DNA of 64,000 nucleotides from positions 372,001-436,000 of the forward strand of contig NZ_CP032703.1 of assembly GCF_007833795.1 (NCBI RefSeq). Reading direction: 5' to 3'. The stretch is from Candidatus Pantoea soli. Its GTDB lineage: Bacteria > Pseudomonadota > Gammaproteobacteria > Enterobacterales > Enterobacteriaceae. The notes beneath the pieces are model-generated. The model worked only from the letters and a program-made list of their open reading frames with translations, searched no databases and was not told the origin of the DNA. Shown piece by piece: positions 1 to 8,647 of the stretch. Made by a program: the position numbers and the translations under genes. Position 1 is the stretch's first letter. Each line of letters starts with the position of its first letter.

Positions 1-668
1 GTATGGGTAAGTGAGGCCACATAGCGCACCTCTTTATGCCCCAGCGCCGCCAGCTGCTCGCCCAGCGGACGCTGGTGATCGATGACATGATGCGCGCCAA
101 GCGAACGCACCCAGTCGGCGGTTTCCGGGCGCGACGCGGTGCCAATGATCGTCAGCTTCGTGAGCTTGCGCGCCAGCTGAGTCAGCATGGACCCCACTCC
201 ACCGCCAGCCCCCACAATCAGCAGCGCAGCATCCTCTTCCGCGGTCACTTCCAGCCGATCAAACAACAGCTCCCATGCGGTCAGCGATGTCAGCGGCAGC
301 GCAGCGGCATCGGCGTCGTTGAGTGACCGCGGCTTATGACCGGCGATGCGCTCATCCACCAGGCCATATTCGGCGTAGCTGCCCGGACGGGTGATGTCAC
401 CGGCATAGAACACCTCATCGCCCGGCTGGAACAGCGTAACCTCACTGCCCACCGCCTCGACCACACCCACTGCGTCCCAGCCGAGAATACGCGGTTTATC
501 CGCCGGAGAACCGGCGCGCACTTTGGTATCCACCGGATTCACGGCGATAGCGTGGATTTTCACCAGCAGATCGCGCGCGCCGGGCTGTGGCTTGTCGACT
601 TCAAGCTCGTACAGCGCTTTTTCATCTGTAATCGGTAAACCGTTCTGGCTGTATACAATCGCCTTCAT
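1..668 (-). CDS. zinc-type alcohol dehydrogenase / quinone reductase-like protein (partial)
   Basis: The reverse strand reads from an ATG at 668 leftwards with no stop to the window edge, so the C-terminus is missing. The translation begins MKAIVYSQNGLPITDEKALY and contains a GroES-like N-terminal part, then a Rossmann segment with the nucleotide-binding motif VGAGGGVGSM. This matches the medium-chain dehydrogenase/reductase branch annotated as zinc-binding alcohol dehydrogenase-like or NADPH:quinone reductase. The CxxC-rich structural zinc loop of true alcohol dehydrogenases is absent in the visible part, so an NADPH-dependent quinone or enone reductase is more likely. Substrate unknown. Confidence 0.88.
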   Translation of the reverse strand, partial: MKAIVYSQNGLPITDEKALYELEVDKPQPGARDLLVKIHAIAVNPVDTKVRAGSPADKPRILGWDAVGVVEAVGSEVTLFQPGDEVFYAGDITRPGSYAEYGLVDERIAGHKPRSLNDADAAALPLTSLTAWELLFDRLEVTAEEDAALLIVGAGGGVGSMLTQLARKLTKLTIIGTASRPETADWVRSLGAHHVIDHQRPLGEQLAALGHKEVRYVASLTH

Positions 669-946
669 GCCGTAACCCCTTATTCATTTATCGTCGTGTG
701 AAGATAGCAGCAGCATAGCGGGAGGCGGTGGCGCGAAACACTGCGTCAGCAGAAGAACAGTTTCACTCGCGGAGTGAAAATCGCCGGTTCTGAAGGGATA
801 GTTTAGCCACGTCATTATTTTTGCCGTCGCGCCACTGCGTACGCTTATTAATAAAGCGTGATCTCAAGCGCATAATTAATATTTACCGTTTAAATCATCC
901 GCCAGATAAAGACCAGTTATTTATGGAGCAAACCTGAGGTTACTCT
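669..946. other. intergenic region, no gene seen
   Basis: This AT-richer stretch lies upstream of the minus-strand dehydrogenase and must hold its promoter. I see no open frame with a ribosome binding site and no clear RNA structure. Confidence 0.5.
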
Positions 947-1135
947 TTAATCACGTTTTTTGCGGGTGGATTTTTCCTGATAATTCAGTCGATATTGCGC
1001 ATAAAGAAAATAACGTCCGCAATAACGCACTGATAATACTGGCTCAGCATGGTAATCCTGAATCTGATACGCAATAGTAAATGTTGTTTCAGTTTTATTA
1101 ACCTCACGCTTCAGGATGGATAATGTCTCATTCAA
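947..1135 (-). CDS. hypothetical protein, 62 aa
   Basis: A short open frame with a protein-like composition (aromatic-rich middle, basic C-terminus ending KSTRKKRD). No signal peptide or known motif is visible. No convincing Shine-Dalgarno sequence precedes the ATG, and its first 13 bases overlap the start of a small plus-strand ORF at 1123. At most one of the two may be real. Function unknown. Confidence 0.3.
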   Translation of the reverse strand: MNETLSILKREVNKTETTFTIAYQIQDYHAEPVLSVRYCGRYFLYAQYRLNYQEKSTRKKRD

Positions 1136-1224
1136 AAATCATTTCGTTTAATCTGCTGGCGTACATCATCTTATTTATCGTGGTAATTAATGCGATTGAC
1201 ATGATTAATGCGTTTATGGGTTAA
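1123..1224 (+). CDS. small single-span membrane protein, 33 aa
   Basis: The ATG at 1123 is preceded by a CAGGATGGA-type ribosome binding site. The product MSHSKIISFNLLAYIILFIV... is almost entirely one hydrophobic helix with a short polar N-terminus, ending in FMG. Many enterobacterial small membrane proteins look like this, but I do not recognise a family. It overlaps the start of the opposing 62-aa frame. Confidence 0.45.
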   Translation: MSHSKIISFNLLAYIILFIVVINAIDMINAFMG

Positions 1225-1303
1225 GCGCACGACAGCCCCCTTTTTACTCGGTTATCGGGTAAAATCGTGACGGCAGGTGTTGTCGCGTTATCAGGGAGGC
1301 TGT

Positions 1304-2383
1304 GTGATTAACCGTATCAGTATTCGTAACTACCGCTCAATTCGTGATTTGACGCTGGAACTGGATGAGATCAACCTTGTCTTCGGGCCCAACGGCTGCG
1401 GCAAATCCAATATCTACAAGGCACTACATTTGCTTTCGGCCTCAGCAATGGGTCAGGCTGCGGCCGCGATCAGTGACGAAGGCGGGCTGGAAAACGTGAT
1501 GTGGTCAGGCACACTCAGCAGCCGGACACCACACCGTATCACCATCGCCTGCGACACGCCGGAATTTGAGTATGAGATGCAGCTCGGCTTTCCGGATCGC
1601 CTGCCTTATCCCACTCAGTTCCAGCTCGACAGCGTGTTCAAAGAGGAGAACATCTGGCTGAGCGGCTTCTCCCGGCGCAACAGCGCGCGCATTTTACAGC
1701 GCAAAAACCAGGCGGCATTCCTGCTGGACGTCAACGGTGAAAAGCAGACCTTCACCGACGCCATCTATGAGAACGAATCCATTTTCGGCCAGCTGGCAGA
1801 GCCGCACCGCTATCCGGAAGTCTCACAGGTGCGTGAACGGATGCGCAGCTGGCGCTTTTATCATGATTTCGATCTGTCACGCACCTCCGTACTGCGCCGG
1901 CCCGCGATTGGCTACCGTTCACCGGTGCTGGCAGGCGACGGCCGCAATCTGGCGGCAGCGTTTCAGACCATTGTAGAGATTGGCGCGGGCGAAGTGCTGA
2001 CAGCGATTCTGGCCGAAGCGTTTCCGGATTGCCGCTTCTGGTGTGAAAATCAGCAGTCGCATTTTGCACTCAGAATGCAGCGCGCCGGACTGAAGCGAGC
2101 GCTGCATGCCAGTGAAATGTCGGAGGGGACGCTGCGTTTCCTGTGCCTGACGGTTGCCCTGCTCAGCCCGCGCCCGCCGCGTTTTATTGCGCTGAACGAA
2201 CCGGAAAACAGCCTGCACCCGGAAATGCTGCCGGCACTGGCCTCGCTGATTGTGGAGGCCGCGCGCTACAGTCAGATCTGGCTTACCAGCCACTCACCGC
2301 GACTGGCGGAGCTGATTGGGTCCGCGCGGCCTTTTCGCTTATACCAGCTGCAAAATCAGCAGGGCGAAACGGTGCTGGCCTGA
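1304..2383 (+). CDS. AAA family ATPase, RecF/SMC N-terminal-like
   Basis: About 359 residues. The N-terminus carries the Walker A motif GPNGCGKSN at about residues 28-36 after an IRNYRSI strand typical of RecF/OLD-type ATPases. An ABC-like signature (SEGTLRFLCL) comes late, followed by a Walker B region ALNEPENSLHPE near residue 299 and a switch motif LTSHSP. This organisation matches the predicted ATPases of COG4637 (AAA15/AAA21 type), whose substrates are mostly unknown. The GTG at 1304 is preferred because AGGGAGG lies four bases upstream; an in-frame GTG at 1277 is the longer alternative. No nuclease or toxin partner lies next to it, so a defence role is not supported here. Confidence 0.85.
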   Translation: MINRISIRNYRSIRDLTLELDEINLVFGPNGCGKSNIYKALHLLSASAMGQAAAAISDEGGLENVMWSGTLSSRTPHRITIACDTPEFEYEMQLGFPDRLPYPTQFQLDSVFKEENIWLSGFSRRNSARILQRKNQAAFLLDVNGEKQTFTDAIYENESIFGQLAEPHRYPEVSQVRERMRSWRFYHDFDLSRTSVLRRPAIGYRSPVLAGDGRNLAAAFQTIVEIGAGEVLTAILAEAFPDCRFWCENQQSHFALRMQRAGLKRALHASEMSEGTLRFLCLTVALLSPRPPRFIALNEPENSLHPEMLPALASLIVEAARYSQIWLTSHSPRLAELIGSARPFRLYQLQNQQGETVLA

Positions 2384-2393
2384 TGCCGGTCGA

Positions 2394-2864
2394 TCAGGAG
2401 TTGTTCGGCGCCGCGGCGCTTTCACTGAACTGGGGCTTCTGACGCGTCACAGAATAGACCACGTTTTTCGGCGCGCTGGTGTCGGTGGTGATCGCCACGG
2501 ACGGAATGGTCACTTTGCCGAAGCCAAACAGCGTCTGTACATATCCGCCGACCTGATGCTTACCGGCAGGGACGCGCAGGGTTTTGTTCTCGCCCTTCTG
2601 CAACAGACCCGCTTCCTGACCGTCGACCGTCACATACACCGTTGAACCATCGTCCGTGCGCGTCACCAGATGCGACACGTTAATCACCGTCGGGCCGCTG
2701 GCAAACGGTGAATCCGAGTTCTGATTGTCGATCGGTGCTGCGGCAGCGGTGGCGGCCGGGGTTTCAGAGGCGGCTGAAGCGCTGCTGTCACTGGCAGCGT
2801 GACGGGCACAGCCGGAGAGCAGTAATGCGGCCGCTAAGGTGGCCAAAGTAAAACGCGAAGACAT
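2394..2864 (-). CDS. putative lipoprotein, 156 aa
   Basis: A signal peptide ends in the lipobox LLSGC with the acylated cysteine at residue 19, followed by a Ser/Ala-rich linker. The C-terminal half (VYVTVDGQEAGLLQKGENK...) looks like a small beta-rich PEGA-type domain, in which short glycine turns separate strands. It is probably anchored in the inner or outer membrane and faces the periplasm. It converges with the ATPase upstream, only 10 bases away. Precise role unknown. Confidence 0.75.
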   Translation of the reverse strand: MSSRFTLATLAAALLLSGCARHAASDSSASAASETPAATAAAAPIDNQNSDSPFASGPTVINVSHLVTRTDDGSTVYVTVDGQEAGLLQKGENKTLRVPAGKHQVGGYVQTLFGFGKVTIPSVAITTDTSAPKNVVYSVTRQKPQFSESAAAPNNS

Positions 2865-3022
2865 CGTGTCAGAAAACCTCTGCTGAAATGAGAAGCGATT
2901 ATTTTAGCGCGCCTCACACAGTGATGACAGTCACACAATTCCAGTATTTTCCGAAAACCCTGCCGCGGGTGTAACCAGGTGTCTCTGTCTTTGCATTTTC
3001 CTGTGGTTGCGCCAGCTTGCGT

Positions 3023-3946
3023 CTACAGCGAATAGCGATCCAGCGGCGCCACCGTTTTAACCAGTCCGTTCGCTTTCATATAGTCACCAAAGGCCTGATA
3101 GCGCTTTCGGTCCAGGGCGGCACTGTGCGCGGCAAAAAAAGGTAACGTTGCCTGCCACGCCTGGTGATTCAGCGGCGTATTGAGTTCCGGATAGCGCTGG
3201 ATAAACGCCTGCCATGCCGCTTCCGGGTGCGCACGCAGCCAGGCTACGCCGGCATCCAGTCCGCGCAGAAATGCCGCCACGCGCGTGTCCTGCGCGGCGG
3301 TTTTCTGGTTAGCGAGGATAATCAGCTCATCATACGCCGGCACGCCGAACGCTTCCGGCCGGAACACCTGCGGCGTAACGCCTTTGTTTTTCAGATCCAG
3401 CAACTCATAGTTGCGGTACACCGTCATGGCGCCGTCAATTTTGTGCGTCAGCAGCGCCGATTCCGCATCCATGTTCAGGCTGATGAGCTTAACCGTGCTG
3501 ACATCCACCCCCTGAGACGCCAGCATGTTGCGTATCGCCACATCTTCAAAGCCGGGGATCGCATAGCCGATCGATTTACCGGCAAAATCCTTCAGCGTGT
3601 GCACGGACGGTGAAAGCGTGGTCAGGGTGTTGAGCGGCTGATTGATCAGCGTGCCAATGCGAATAACCGGCACGTCTTTCTCCACCAGCGTGTAAAGCTG
3701 TGGCTGGTAGCCAATGGCCAGATCCGCTTTGCCGGCTGCCAGCAACAGCGGCACGGCGGCGGAATCAGCGGGCGCGATCATCTCCACCTCCAGCCCCTCT
3801 TTTTTGAAGGCGCCACTGTACTGCGCGGCGAAAATCGCCGCATGGTTAGGATTAACAAACCAGTCGAGCAGCAGACGAACATGCTGCTCGGCGTGTGCGG
3901 CAAGGCTGGTGAATAACAGAAAAACGGTCAATACTCTGCGAAACAT
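3023..3946 (-). CDS. thiY: ABC transporter substrate-binding protein (ThiY-like, NMT1/THI5 family)
   Basis: 307 residues with a signal peptide cleaved after about residue 19 (SLAAHA). The mature protein starts HVRLLLDWFVNPNHAAIFAA, the classic opening of NMT1/THI5-like periplasmic binding proteins that bind thiamine pyrimidine precursors such as formylaminopyrimidine. It is the last gene of the thi operon, 10 bases after the permease, with AAGGA before the ATG. The riboswitch-led context makes uptake of a thiamine precursor the likely role. The exact ligand (HMP, formylaminopyrimidine or another) cannot be read from sequence. Confidence 0.88.
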   Translation of the reverse strand: MFRRVLTVFLLFTSLAAHAEQHVRLLLDWFVNPNHAAIFAAQYSGAFKKEGLEVEMIAPADSAAVPLLLAAGKADLAIGYQPQLYTLVEKDVPVIRIGTLINQPLNTLTTLSPSVHTLKDFAGKSIGYAIPGFEDVAIRNMLASQGVDVSTVKLISLNMDAESALLTHKIDGAMTVYRNYELLDLKNKGVTPQVFRPEAFGVPAYDELIILANQKTAAQDTRVAAFLRGLDAGVAWLRAHPEAAWQAFIQRYPELNTPLNHQAWQATLPFFAAHSAALDRKRYQAFGDYMKANGLVKTVAPLDRYSL

Positions 3947-3956
3947 GGCGAGATCC

Positions 3957-4691
3957 TTAATGTGAATGCCAGAGATATTTTTTACGTAAATGCGCTACGC
4001 TGGCCGACAACGCCAGCGCCAGCAGCAGCAACAGCAGCAGCGCCGCAAAGCTGGTGGCGGTTTCCAGCCGCGCGCTGGACTGCATCATCAGATAACCCAG
4101 CCCTTCGCTTGCCCCAACCCACTCGCCAATCACCACCCCTATCGGCGCCAGTACCACCGCCATCTGTAAACCGGAAAAAAACTGCGGCAGCGCAGCCGGC
4201 CAGCGCACCTGCCAGAACAGCCGCCAGCGTGAGGGATAGAGCGTCTGCGCCAGCTCCAGCCAGCCCGCAGGCGTGCGGCACAGGCCATCGAACAGCGACA
4301 GACACAGCGGGAAAAACAGGATCAGCGCCGCCACCACCACTTTGGAGGCGATGCCAAACCCCAGCCACAGCACCAGCAGGGGGGCCAGCGCAAACACCGG
4401 AATCGCCTGGCTGGCCGTGACCAGCGGAAACAGCAGGCGACGCAGCGTCGGGCTGGCGGCCATCAGTACTGCCAGCGCAACGCCGCTTCCGGTGCCGAGC
4501 AGTAGCGCCAGCGCCATTTCCGCCAGGGTATACAGGGCGTGATGCGCCAGCAGCTGCCGCTGTTGCCACAGCGCCTGCAGCACGGCCTGCGGCGCCGGCA
4601 GCAGAAAATCGGGTACGCCCTGGCGCCGAACCAGCAGCCACGCGCACAGCAATACGGCGATCAGATAGATCGCGCTAAACAGTTTGTTCAT
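3957..4691 (-). CDS. thiX: ABC transporter permease of thiamine-precursor importer
   Basis: 244 residues with about six hydrophobic segments and the cytoplasmic coupling region near LELAQTLYPSRWRLFWQVRW, which corresponds to the EAA loop of BPD-type permeases (SsuC/TauC/ThiX group). It overlaps the ATPase gene by 17 bases, indicating translational coupling, and is followed directly by the binding protein. It should form the membrane pore of the ThiXYZ-type importer. Confidence 0.88.
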   Translation of the reverse strand: MNKLFSAIYLIAVLLCAWLLVRRQGVPDFLLPAPQAVLQALWQQRQLLAHHALYTLAEMALALLLGTGSGVALAVLMAASPTLRRLLFPLVTASQAIPVFALAPLLVLWLGFGIASKVVVAALILFFPLCLSLFDGLCRTPAGWLELAQTLYPSRWRLFWQVRWPAALPQFFSGLQMAVVLAPIGVVIGEWVGASEGLGYLMMQSSARLETATSFAALLLLLLLALALSASVAHLRKKYLWHSH

Positions 4692-5391
4692 CAGTATTTA
4701 GTCGGGAGAAAAGATCGCGCTGCGCCTGCAGCAGCGCCATATCGTCAATGGCACGCGGTGTGCTGCCGTGCGGTACCGGCCAGCGTTCCGCCTGCAGCGG
4801 TGTCCCCTGCAGCAGCAGAATGTCATCCGCCATGCGGCAGGCTTCCAGCGGATCGTGCGTCACCAGCAGCACGGTTTTACCGCGCAGCAGTCGGGTCGTC
4901 AGGGTTTGCAGGCTGAGCTTGGTCATCACATCAAGGGTGGCGAACGGTTCATCCATCAGCACTACCGCGCGCTGCGCATAGAGCGTACGAGCCAGCGCCA
5001 CATGCTGCCGCATCCCGCCAGAGAGCGCGTGCGGGGCGGCCTTGGCCACCGCTGCCAGCTGAACCTGCTCCAGCAGCGCCAGCGCCCGCTTCCGGTCGGG
5101 ACGGGTTCCCTGCAGCCGGTCCGCCAGCATGACGTTCTCCAGCACGCTCAGCCACGGATAGAGCAGATCCTGCTGTCCCATCCACGCCACGCTGCTGCGT
5201 ACATCGGTCAGCTGGCCCTGCTGCGGCGTGATGAGCCCGGCCACCAGCCGCAGCAGTGTGCTTTTACCGATCCCGCTGCGCCCGAGCAGCACCGTGATCC
5301 GGCCGCCGCGCAGGTGCAGGTTAAAGCGCTGACACAGCAGTTCATCGCCCCAGCCAAAGCTGACCTCAGTGAAATCGATATCGGTACTCAT
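4675..5391 (-). CDS. thiZ: ABC transporter ATP-binding protein of thiamine-precursor importer
   Basis: 238 residues with Walker A GRSGIGKSTLL at about residue 37, a Q-loop, signature LSGGMRQHVALARTL, Walker B VVLMDEPFATLD and a switch histidine in LVTHDPLEA. It groups with the SsuB/TauB/ThiZ nucleotide-binding subunits. The start overlaps the thiF stop by four bases and the end overlaps the permease start. It powers uptake by the membrane protein encoded just downstream. Confidence 0.9.
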   Translation of the reverse strand: MSTDIDFTEVSFGWGDELLCQRFNLHLRGGRITVLLGRSGIGKSTLLRLVAGLITPQQGQLTDVRSSVAWMGQQDLLYPWLSVLENVMLADRLQGTRPDRKRALALLEQVQLAAVAKAAPHALSGGMRQHVALARTLYAQRAVVLMDEPFATLDVMTKLSLQTLTTRLLRGKTVLLVTHDPLEACRMADDILLLQGTPLQAERWPVPHGSTPRAIDDMALLQAQRDLFSRLNTDEQTV

Positions 5392-6356
5392 GGCCGACGC
5401 GCGGCCAGAATCGCCAGCCTGTCACAGCCGCGCTGCGCCAGCGCCGTGGCGGCCTGCGCGGCGCGAATGCCGCTGGCACACACCAGCACAATGCGGCGAT
5501 CCGCGGGGGGTTGCCAGTGCGCCAGCTGATCCGGCAGCACGCGTTCCACCTGCGGGGCCACGCTCTCCGGCGCTTCCGCTGTGCTGCGCAGCTCTACGAT
5601 ACAGTCATCTTCCCGCAGCATCTGCGCGTCGATAAACGGCACCGCCGCTTCGGTCGGATCTGCTGCGCCGTCAAAACGAAACTGCCGGAAATGCCAGTGC
5701 ACAAAATCGCAGTTTACCAGGCAGCCCAGCGGTGAGGGTTGCCACCCCAGCAATACACTGAGCGCCATCTGCGCCTGTAATGCGCCCAGCACGGCCACCG
5801 CCGGTCCGGTTACCCCCGCGGTATTGCAATTGGCGGCGGCAGCCGGCAGCTGCGGAAACACGGCGCGGTAGCCGGGTGCCCCGCCACAGAAGCCGCCGAC
5901 ATAGCCCTGCCGGCCCAGCACCGACGCGCTGATTAGCGGCACGCCCGCCGCTAAACAGTGATCAGAGAGCTGATAAGTCACCGCGAAATTATCCGCGGCA
6001 TCAATCACCAGGTCACAGCCGACCACCGCCTGCGGTATAGCACTGGCGGTCAGCGCGCGCTGGACGATATCGATCTGAACGTCGGGATTGCGCTGCAGTA
6101 GCGCCTGGCGCGCACTCAGCACTTTCGGCTGCCCGACATCCTGCTGCGTAAACAGCGTCTGCCGGTGCAGATTGTGCAGCGCCACGCAATCGTCGTCATA
6201 CAGCCGCAGCCGGCCGACGCCCGCCCCCACCAGCTGCGGTAACAGCGTGGCGCTCAGCCCGCCGGCACCGACCACCAGCACGCAGGCCTGCGCCAGTTGG
6301 CGCTGCCCCGCCTCGCCCATTTCCGGCAGCATCATCTGCCGCTGATAGCGCTCCAT
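5388..6356 (-). CDS. thiF: ThiF-type sulfur-carrier adenylyltransferase with C-terminal rhodanese-like domain
   Basis: About 322 residues. The N-terminal E1-like domain has RYQRQMMLPEMGEAGQ, the nucleotide loop VVGAGGLSATLL, a DDD/VALHNLHRQTLF segment and DAADNF, all typical of ThiF/MoeB/HesA. A shorter C-terminal part resembles a rhodanese domain with the loop VCASGIRA, whose cysteine could carry persulfide. It should adenylate the C-terminus of ThiS. The paired CxxC zinc motifs of E. coli ThiF/MoeB are not seen: the first site reads APGYRAVFP instead of GCYRCLWP. The ATG at 6356 follows AAGGAG; an in-frame GTG lies two codons earlier. Confidence 0.92.
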   Translation of the reverse strand: MERYQRQMMLPEMGEAGQRQLAQACVLVVGAGGLSATLLPQLVGAGVGRLRLYDDDCVALHNLHRQTLFTQQDVGQPKVLSARQALLQRNPDVQIDIVQRALTASAIPQAVVGCDLVIDAADNFAVTYQLSDHCLAAGVPLISASVLGRQGYVGGFCGGAPGYRAVFPQLPAAAANCNTAGVTGPAVAVLGALQAQMALSVLLGWQPSPLGCLVNCDFVHWHFRQFRFDGAADPTEAAVPFIDAQMLREDDCIVELRSTAEAPESVAPQVERVLPDQLAHWQPPADRRIVLVCASGIRAAQAATALAQRGCDRLAILAARRP

Positions 6357-6365
6357 CGTCACTCC

Positions 6366-7124
6366 TTAGCTGAAACTGGCCATGCCAAAAATCGGCGTCG
6401 AAGCGACCGCCATGTCGCGCTTCTCCATCAGTCCGGCGGCACAGGCGGCCTGCCCGGCTTCGATCGCAAGGCGGAACGCGTTGGCCATCCCGGGTGGATC
6501 GCCGGCTTTGGCCACGGCGGTGTTCAGCAGAATGCCGTCGAAGCCCAATTCCATCGCCTGAGCAGCCTGCGACGGCGCACCAATACCGGCATCAATGATC
6601 AGCGGCGTGTCGCGGAACCAGGCGCGCATCGCCCTGAGACCATCCAGGTTGCGCAGCCCCTGACCGGACCCAATTGGCGCGCCCCACGGCATCAGCAGTT
6701 CGCAGCCCGCTTCCAGCAGCTTTTCACCGACAATGAGATCTTCCGTGGTGTAAGGAAATACCTGAAACCCGTCCTCACACAGGATGCGGGCCGCTTCCAC
6801 CAGCGCAAACGGGTCCGGCTGCAGGGTGTCGGCATGACCAATCACCTCCAGTTTGATCCAGCGCGTATCAAACAGCTCACGCGCCATATGCGCAGTGGTG
6901 ACCGCCTCTTTAACAGTATGGCAACCCGCGGTGTTAGGCAGAATACGCAGCTTCAGGCCGGTCAGCAGCTCGCGAAACGCCGCCCCGGCGGCGCCTTCGC
7001 GGCGCAGGCTGACGGTGATGATCCCGGTGCCGGAAGCCGCAATGGCCTGCTGCAGCACCGCAGGTGACGGGTAACCTGCGGTGCCCAGCAGGAAGCGGGA
7101 AGTGCCGGCAAAATCGTAAAACAT
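6366..7124 (-). CDS. thiG: thiazole synthase ThiG
   Basis: 252 residues, close to the usual 256. ThiG condenses dehydroglycine, deoxyxylulose phosphate and ThiS thiocarboxylate into the thiazole phosphate. The Schiff-base lysine lies in WIKLEVIG, followed by ADTLQPDP. The phosphate-binding loops [10 protein letters not shown] and [10 protein letters not shown], and the late [12 protein letters not shown] segment, are all present. AGGGAGG precedes the ATG. The neighbouring genes thiS, thiO and thiF supply its sulfur carrier, imine and carrier activation. Confidence 0.97.
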   Translation of the reverse strand: MFYDFAGTSRFLLGTAGYPSPAVLQQAIAASGTGIITVSLRREGAAGAAFRELLTGLKLRILPNTAGCHTVKEAVTTAHMARELFDTRWIKLEVIGHADTLQPDPFALVEAARILCEDGFQVFPYTTEDLIVGEKLLEAGCELLMPWGAPIGSGQGLRNLDGLRAMRAWFRDTPLIIDAGIGAPSQAAQAMELGFDGILLNTAVAKAGDPPGMANAFRLAIEAGQAACAAGLMEKRDMAVASTPIFGMASFS

Positions 7125-7126
7125 CG

Positions 7127-7324
7127 TTATCCTCCCTGCATTGGTGACAGCACTTCCAGCTGACAGCCCTCTTCCAGCTGCAGGCTGTCATACTGATTTC
7201 TGGGCACAAACTGGCCGTTGACCGCGCTGGCGACACAGCCTGCATCAATCTGCTGTTCGGCCAGCAGCTCCCGCAGCGTGCGCGCCGTTGTTGTTATTTC
7301 ACGGCCGTTAAGCTGAATATTCAT
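7127..7324 (-). CDS. thiS: sulfur carrier protein ThiS
   Basis: 65 residues with a ubiquitin-like fold pattern and the essential C-terminal Gly-Gly (SPMQGG), where ThiF adenylates and a thiocarboxylate forms. The start overlaps the end of thiO by 17 bases, with GGAGAAG in the ThiO coding end, and only two bases separate it from thiG. This tight packing fits the need for matched amounts. Confidence 0.96.
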   Translation of the reverse strand: MNIQLNGREITTTARTLRELLAEQQIDAGCVASAVNGQFVPRNQYDSLQLEEGCQLEVLSPMQGG

Positions 7325-8252
7325 TTATCACTTCTCCGGAAAGGCGCTGCATCAGCTGTTCTGCCAGCATCGGTGCCAGTAAAAAGCCGTGCCGATACAG
7401 GCCGTTAAGGTAAAACGTTTCATTGTGAAAATGGATTTCCGGCAGGTTATCCGGATAGGCCGGACGCAGTCCGCTGGCGCTTTCGATAATTCGCGCCTCG
7501 GCCAGCGCCGGGTGCAGCGCCCAGGCGGCACTCAGCAGCTCCATCATGGCGCGGGCGCTGATCGGGCTGGCATCCTGGCTCTCTACCATGGTGGCACCCA
7601 GCATCAGATGCCCGCCCTGGCGCGGCACCAGGTAGCAGGGAAAGCGGGGATGCAGTAAACGGATCGGGCGGGAAAAGTGCAGCTCATCGCTGTGCAGGAT
7701 CAGCATCTCACCGCGCACAGCTCGCAGACGCGGCAGTGCGGGCTGCGCGTGAATACCCCGGCAGTCAATGATGCGTCCGGAGGGTGCAGTGGCGTCAAAG
7801 CATACGCCACGCTGCAGCAGGCGTTCGCGCAGTTCCGTCAGCGCTATGCGCGGATCGAGGTGCGCCTCACGGGCAAAAAACAGCCCGCGGGCAAAGCGCC
7901 CGTCCAGCGCCGGCTCCAGCTCTGCAGGATTCACCCACTGGTGCTGCTCTGTCATGCGGGCAAACCGCGTCAGCTCGTTGCTGTCCCGCGCTGGCGCAAC
8001 CACCAGCGTACCGCGGTGCGCCACGCCGCTGACCCGCTGCTGCCACCACCCGGCGGCGTGTTGTCCCAGGCGAATGACATCCGCAGGGGCGCTTTCCGCT
8101 TCACACCAGGGGGCTAACATCCCGCCGGCAAACCAGGAGGCGGGACGGCGGGATGCATCGCCGAAAACCTCAACGGTTTCGCCTTGTTCAGCCAGCAGGG
8201 TTGCCACACAAAGACCGGCCACGCCGCAGCCCAGTACGCTCCAGCGGCTCAC
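7308..8252 (-). CDS. thiO: glycine oxidase ThiO
   Basis: 314 residues. An FAD-binding Rossmann motif (LGCGVAGLCVATLLAEQ) is at the N-terminus, as in the DAO family of flavoenzymes, and the C-terminal ESASGLRPAYPDNLPEI and GLYRHGFLLAP segments are typical of ThiO. The enzyme oxidises glycine to the imine that ThiG uses, the aerobic replacement for ThiH tyrosine lyase. The start is GTG, about 128 bases after the TPP riboswitch. It is the first gene of the seven-gene operon. Confidence 0.93.
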   Translation of the reverse strand: MSRWSVLGCGVAGLCVATLLAEQGETVEVFGDASRRPASWFAGGMLAPWCEAESAPADVIRLGQHAAGWWQQRVSGVAHRGTLVVAPARDSNELTRFARMTEQHQWVNPAELEPALDGRFARGLFFAREAHLDPRIALTELRERLLQRGVCFDATAPSGRIIDCRGIHAQPALPRLRAVRGEMLILHSDELHFSRPIRLLHPRFPCYLVPRQGGHLMLGATMVESQDASPISARAMMELLSAAWALHPALAEARIIESASGLRPAYPDNLPEIHFHNETFYLNGLYRHGFLLAPMLAEQLMQRLSGEVINEYSA

Positions 8253-8380
8253 AATGCCGGTTCCGCAATCAGAAGGAAATTCACATCGGCCTCTCAGTGT
8301 TGACTGAGACCCGTGGATACAGGAGAAGGGATAGCGCGAAGGCAGGATGCCGCTCTGCGCCAGACAGCGCGTTACAGCAC

Positions 8381-8489
8381 GCCGTCAGTCTTCCTACGCC
8401 AGTATCAACTGGGTCAGGTTCAAAGGGTCGCTGAACCGCGCAGTGCGCTATCAGCCTCTCAGTCTCTGTGGCGAGACTCCCCCGACGGC
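8381..8489 (-). promoter_or_regulatory. TPP riboswitch (THI element)
   Basis: On the minus strand the conserved blocks appear in order: GACTGAGAGGCTGATAG, then CAGCGACCC and GAACCTGACCCAGTTGA, then ACTGGCGTAGGAAG. The flanking GACGGC and GCCGTC (8484-8489 with 8381-8386) pair to close stem P1. This is the classic THI box that binds thiamine pyrophosphate and represses the downstream transcript. It should control thiO through the substrate-binding gene as one unit. Confidence 0.95.
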
Positions 8490-8647
8490 TCTATTTGTAT
8501 TGCAGGCGCTGCCGGACGTCAAGCAGCGCGTCGGGCGTGGTGGATCGCACGCGCGACATGTGATATACCAGAATCACCTTGCCTGAGTGAAAAAAATCAC
8601 AGATTTTTTATTCACTTATGCTTTTTTCAGCTACTTATGGAAGCCCT

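Noticed and set aside
1304..2383. Defence system based on the RecF/OLD-like ATPase
   Set aside because: No TOPRIM nuclease domain, no helicase and no toxin gene adjoins it, so the claim would rest on the ATPase alone.
4768..5529. Plus-strand frame of 253 codons in the thi operon
   Set aside because: Antisense to the ABC ATPase, with a typical shadow composition.
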